Below are positions 61,430 to 64,000 of a stretch of DNA of 64,000 nt, one piece after another. Source of the DNA: Locusta migratoria (lineage: Eukaryota > Arthropoda > Insecta > Orthoptera > Acrididae); NCBI GenBank assembly GCA_026315105.1, contig CM048747.1, forward strand, positions 278,167,491 through 278,231,490, written 5' to 3'. A program made the translations under genes and the position numbers. Within the stretch, counting starts at the first letter, position 1; each line of letters begins with the position of its first letter. The notes beneath the pieces were generated by a model. It made no database searches, was not told the origin of the DNA, and was given only the letters and a program-made list of their open reading frames with translations.

Positions 61430-63420
61430 CGCTCACATACTACAGATGATGCACACAGTGCACTAGGCTCTGCATGCCACCCACACGCTGCACAAGCTGC
61501 TGCTTCACCACTACCTCCACTACCATCGATGGACCAAGCAGTCGAGGACAAGTGACTCTGACGACAGTCCCCCACCACTAGAAGGTATACCGCAGGAGCA
61601 GCCCCCCCCCCCCATTACTACCCTTTCAGCTAATACCATAGCCAGTTTGCAGACACTGCCAAGAAGTGGCGATCCCTGTGTCATCACCCAAATGCTGACT
61701 GCAGGAAGGTTTAGGCACCACCTCTTGTGACAACACAGACAGGTGCCACCACATGCTTCACTCAGTATGTGATTTCACACCTGAGTCTGGCTGCCTTTAC
61801 ATTCAGGATTCTGCATCTGGTGCAAATTTCTTAGTGGACATGGGTGTGGATGTGTCACTCCGGCCCTTACTGATGATGACAAACCAACTACGACCACACC
61901 ACACACTGCTTCAAGTGGTCAATGCAACCCAGTTAACATGCACAGGTTCAACGGCTTTCACAGTTCACCTTTCACCAGTCTGCAAGTTGAAGTGAAACTT
62001 TCTAGTGGCAGACCTTTCTGAACCAATTGTGGGTACTAATTTTTTTACTCATCATAAGCTATCTCTCCCAATGCTGTGCAATGCACGGTGAACCACCACC
62101 CTATGAACATGCATTTTTCATGTGCTCGGTCGAGCTCAGATACTACCAATTCACCCAGTCACGTGCAAGTTATTCACGAGAAATACAAGCAAGTACTGCA
62201 CCTATGCCATATATGTGATGAGCCAGCTAACCATTTGGATAACACAGAATCTGAACTCATGTCCGTGTTAAACCTGGTAAAGACACTACACTAGAATTTG
62301 GTGTATAATCTGGCACTCAGGTTGGTAAATGTACTCCTACTATGAGTGTTCTTAGTGAAGGTATATAGTGCATTTTGTGACTCTGTGATTCCGTACCACT
62401 CCTATGCGAATGCTTGTTCAATTGTTTGTAAATCAATTGGACCAATTTGTGTGGTCATCAGTCCATAGCTTACAAACTACTTAAACTAAGTTAAACTAAC
62501 ATAAGGGCAAACACTAACACCCATGCCCCAGGGAGGACTCAAACCTCCGACGGTGAGCAACTGCACGCTCCGCAGCAAGGCACCTTAGTCCGCTCGGCTA
62601 CTCCACCACGGCTGCAAATGCTTGTAAACAATACTCTGCTGCTATGACTACACCATGTATTGACAATCTGAATCTGGCAGTGCCATCCAGCACCTACATG
62701 GCTGCCTCTTGCACTACTAAAGGTCAAATTTTGCCTGCACGTTGAACAATATATGTTTCGTGCCCACCAGTCCCAGTTTTCAACCCTGTGGTAGGAATTT
62801 TAACTTACAAGCATCACCGCACCATCATGTTACAGTGGCAAAATATGCGGATAAAATTATTTTGACTTACAGTTGACAGGCTCTTGTACACGTGACCTCT
62901 GTGCACCCATGATATTTTGGCCACTCAAGAACCTTCAGTCGCTCTGAACTCGGTTATGTCACATGATAACTCTTCACCTTGGCAGCCATCTCCCAAATGC
63001 ATGACTATGTCACAATCACCCAAGCCGGCAGCCCCTCGGGCTACTTTGGCAACCTTCAGATGCTCTGAACTCTGTTGAGTCTCATGACCAAGCCTATCAG
63101 CATCACCTCGAGCACACGCTGTTGCCTTGGGCAACTTTGGTCCCCACAACTACCTCCAAGCCATGTCACCCCACACTGCAACAACACTAAGGCAACCCTC
63201 CGATTTCCAGTAAACTTTGCTTGGAGAAGCTTGCTGTGGTTAAAGAACAGATTGTTGAACTTCTAGAAGCTGGAGTATTTGGTCTTCACCCATTCATTTA
63301 GTCAACAGAGTATGCAGTACTTGGAGCATGTGTGGTGGTTATCAATGGCTTAATGCAAGGACTACAATGAATAATTATCTAGTATTTAACATTACAGATT
63401 TCACTCACAGTCTGTCCCAA
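61430..63420 (+). mobile_element. LTR retroelement remnant (protease, RT start), relative of 39376-43690
   Basis: At 61753-61990 the frame has ANFLVDMGVDVSLRPLLM, aligning with FxVDTGADVSLLPTSM at 41503. The catalytic Thr is Met here. RPHHTLLQVVNATQLTC and NFLVADLSEPIVGTNFFTHH also parallel the other copy (RPHHVVLQAV; NFLVADIPETIVGMDFLAHH). The RT start is visible at 63200-63400 in broken frames (KEQIVELLEAGVFGLHP, then an NYLVFNITDFTHSL piece). A SINE splits the two parts. No RT catalytic box or LTR seen. Confidence 0.7.
62418..62616 (-). repeat. tRNA-derived SINE with target duplication
   Basis: AATGCTTGT is duplicated at 62409-62417 and 62617-62625. The head (minus strand: GTGGTGGAGTAGCCGAGCGG, B-box GGAGGTTTGAGTCCTCCC) and the body (GTGGTCATCAGTCCATAGCT) match the SINE at 28462-28686. 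It is inserted in the LTR element. Confidence 0.85.
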
Positions 63421-64000
63421 AGTCTAATTTCCAGGACTTGGATGTGATTTCAGACAACAGGAAATGTTAAAGCAAGGCAAGCCCAGGACAAGCTTATTAA
63501 TGGATAACATGAGCATGTTCTCTATATGTAGTTCTAGTCCAAAGTCTCTCGTTGTGCTCCATAGCAGTTCCTTCTCGATAGCTATATGGGGATGGAAGAT
63601 AATGTGGTTTGAAGTCAACAAATTATATAAAATCTGGACTGAAGACCATCAATGACTTTTGAGACTATGTACAGGTAGAATTGACCTCCATACTGCATGA
63701 ATGTTGAACTTCAGTTCTCTGAGAATTCCAGCCATAGATGTTCATATTTCATTTCTTGCCAAATTCAAATATGGCTGCTTTGAATACTACAAGAAGGCGA
63801 AAAGAAAATACATTTCGATTCTGCTCCCATATCAGGATATTACATCGCATATTGACATAAATTTAAAAATCAGGAGGTAATCAAGCAGTTCTTTGTCACA
63901 TAACAACTGAAAGAAAATTAAAAGATGGCAAGGAATGTGAAAATGTGTGCAAAAATTTTGAATTTACAGACATGCTGCAGTTCAATCCTTGGACACCACA
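63421..64000. other. Unrecognised DNA to the right edge
   Basis: Short frames only (65 codons or fewer), no domain or repeat boundary recognised. The upstream fucosidase exons are not visible here. Confidence 0.35.

Noticed and set aside
53080..64000. Upstream fucosidase exons
   Set aside because: Scanned the minus strand for GH29 motifs and suitable donors; nothing convincing was found.

Overview
This is eukaryotic DNA, most likely from an insect with a large, repeat-swollen genome. An orthopteran such as a grasshopper or locust is my inference, from the mix of Penelope-like elements, tRNA-derived SINEs, RTE-type LINEs and long (GT)n/(CT)n tracts. There are no operons, no bacterial-style genes and no CRISPR array. 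The sequence is AT-rich intron and intergenic DNA dominated by transposable elements (TEs), many nested in one another.

Two host genes are supported by exons with good splice sites and uninterrupted reading frames. On the + strand, four exons (2545-2766, 8616-8765, 11555-11656, 18206-18250) encode the C-terminal 172 residues of a cytosolic non-specific dipeptidase (CNDP2, M20 metallopeptidase). Its earlier exons lie left of the window. On the - strand, three exons (51637-51799, 49417-49564, 44050-44160) encode the C-terminal part of an alpha-L-fucosidase (GH29). Its earlier exons probably lie right of the window. The two genes converge tail to tail, and the roughly 26 kb between their stop codons is almost wholly TE-derived.

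Layout. 1-1190: 3' part of a Penelope-like element (PLE). 2.5-18.3 kb: the CNDP2 exons, whose introns hold a second PLE, a Tc1 element carrying a foldback element, SINEs, a PLE-tail palindrome, a Tc1/mariner remnant and a stack of RTE LINE > second LINE > Tigger/pogo element. 18.6-26.2 kb: a mariner remnant, then an antisense RTE-type LINE split by a 3.1-kb terminal-inverted-repeat (TIR) transposon and by a PLE palindrome. 26.2-37.2 kb: a degenerate Ty3/Gypsy element with two SINEs, a 1.85-kb PLE palindrome with a GIY-YIG endonuclease, and an antisense Gypsy LTR plus pol. 38-43.7 kb: PLE tails and an LTR element with gag, protease and partial RT. 44-51.8 kb: the fucosidase exons, with a PLE split by a hAT element and a Copia fragment between them. 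52-64 kb: a partial LTR element, a PLE with RT and a 615-bp palindrome, a MITE, a second hAT element, a piggyBac-like element and another LTR element.

Most TE reading frames are broken. The points most worth following up are the 3.1-kb TIR transposon with an apparent 4-bp target duplication (20313-23412), the recurrent perfect or near-perfect PLE palindromes, a tRNA-like cassette inside a Gypsy LTR, and a near-identical retroelement segment repeated on both sides of a fucosidase exon.
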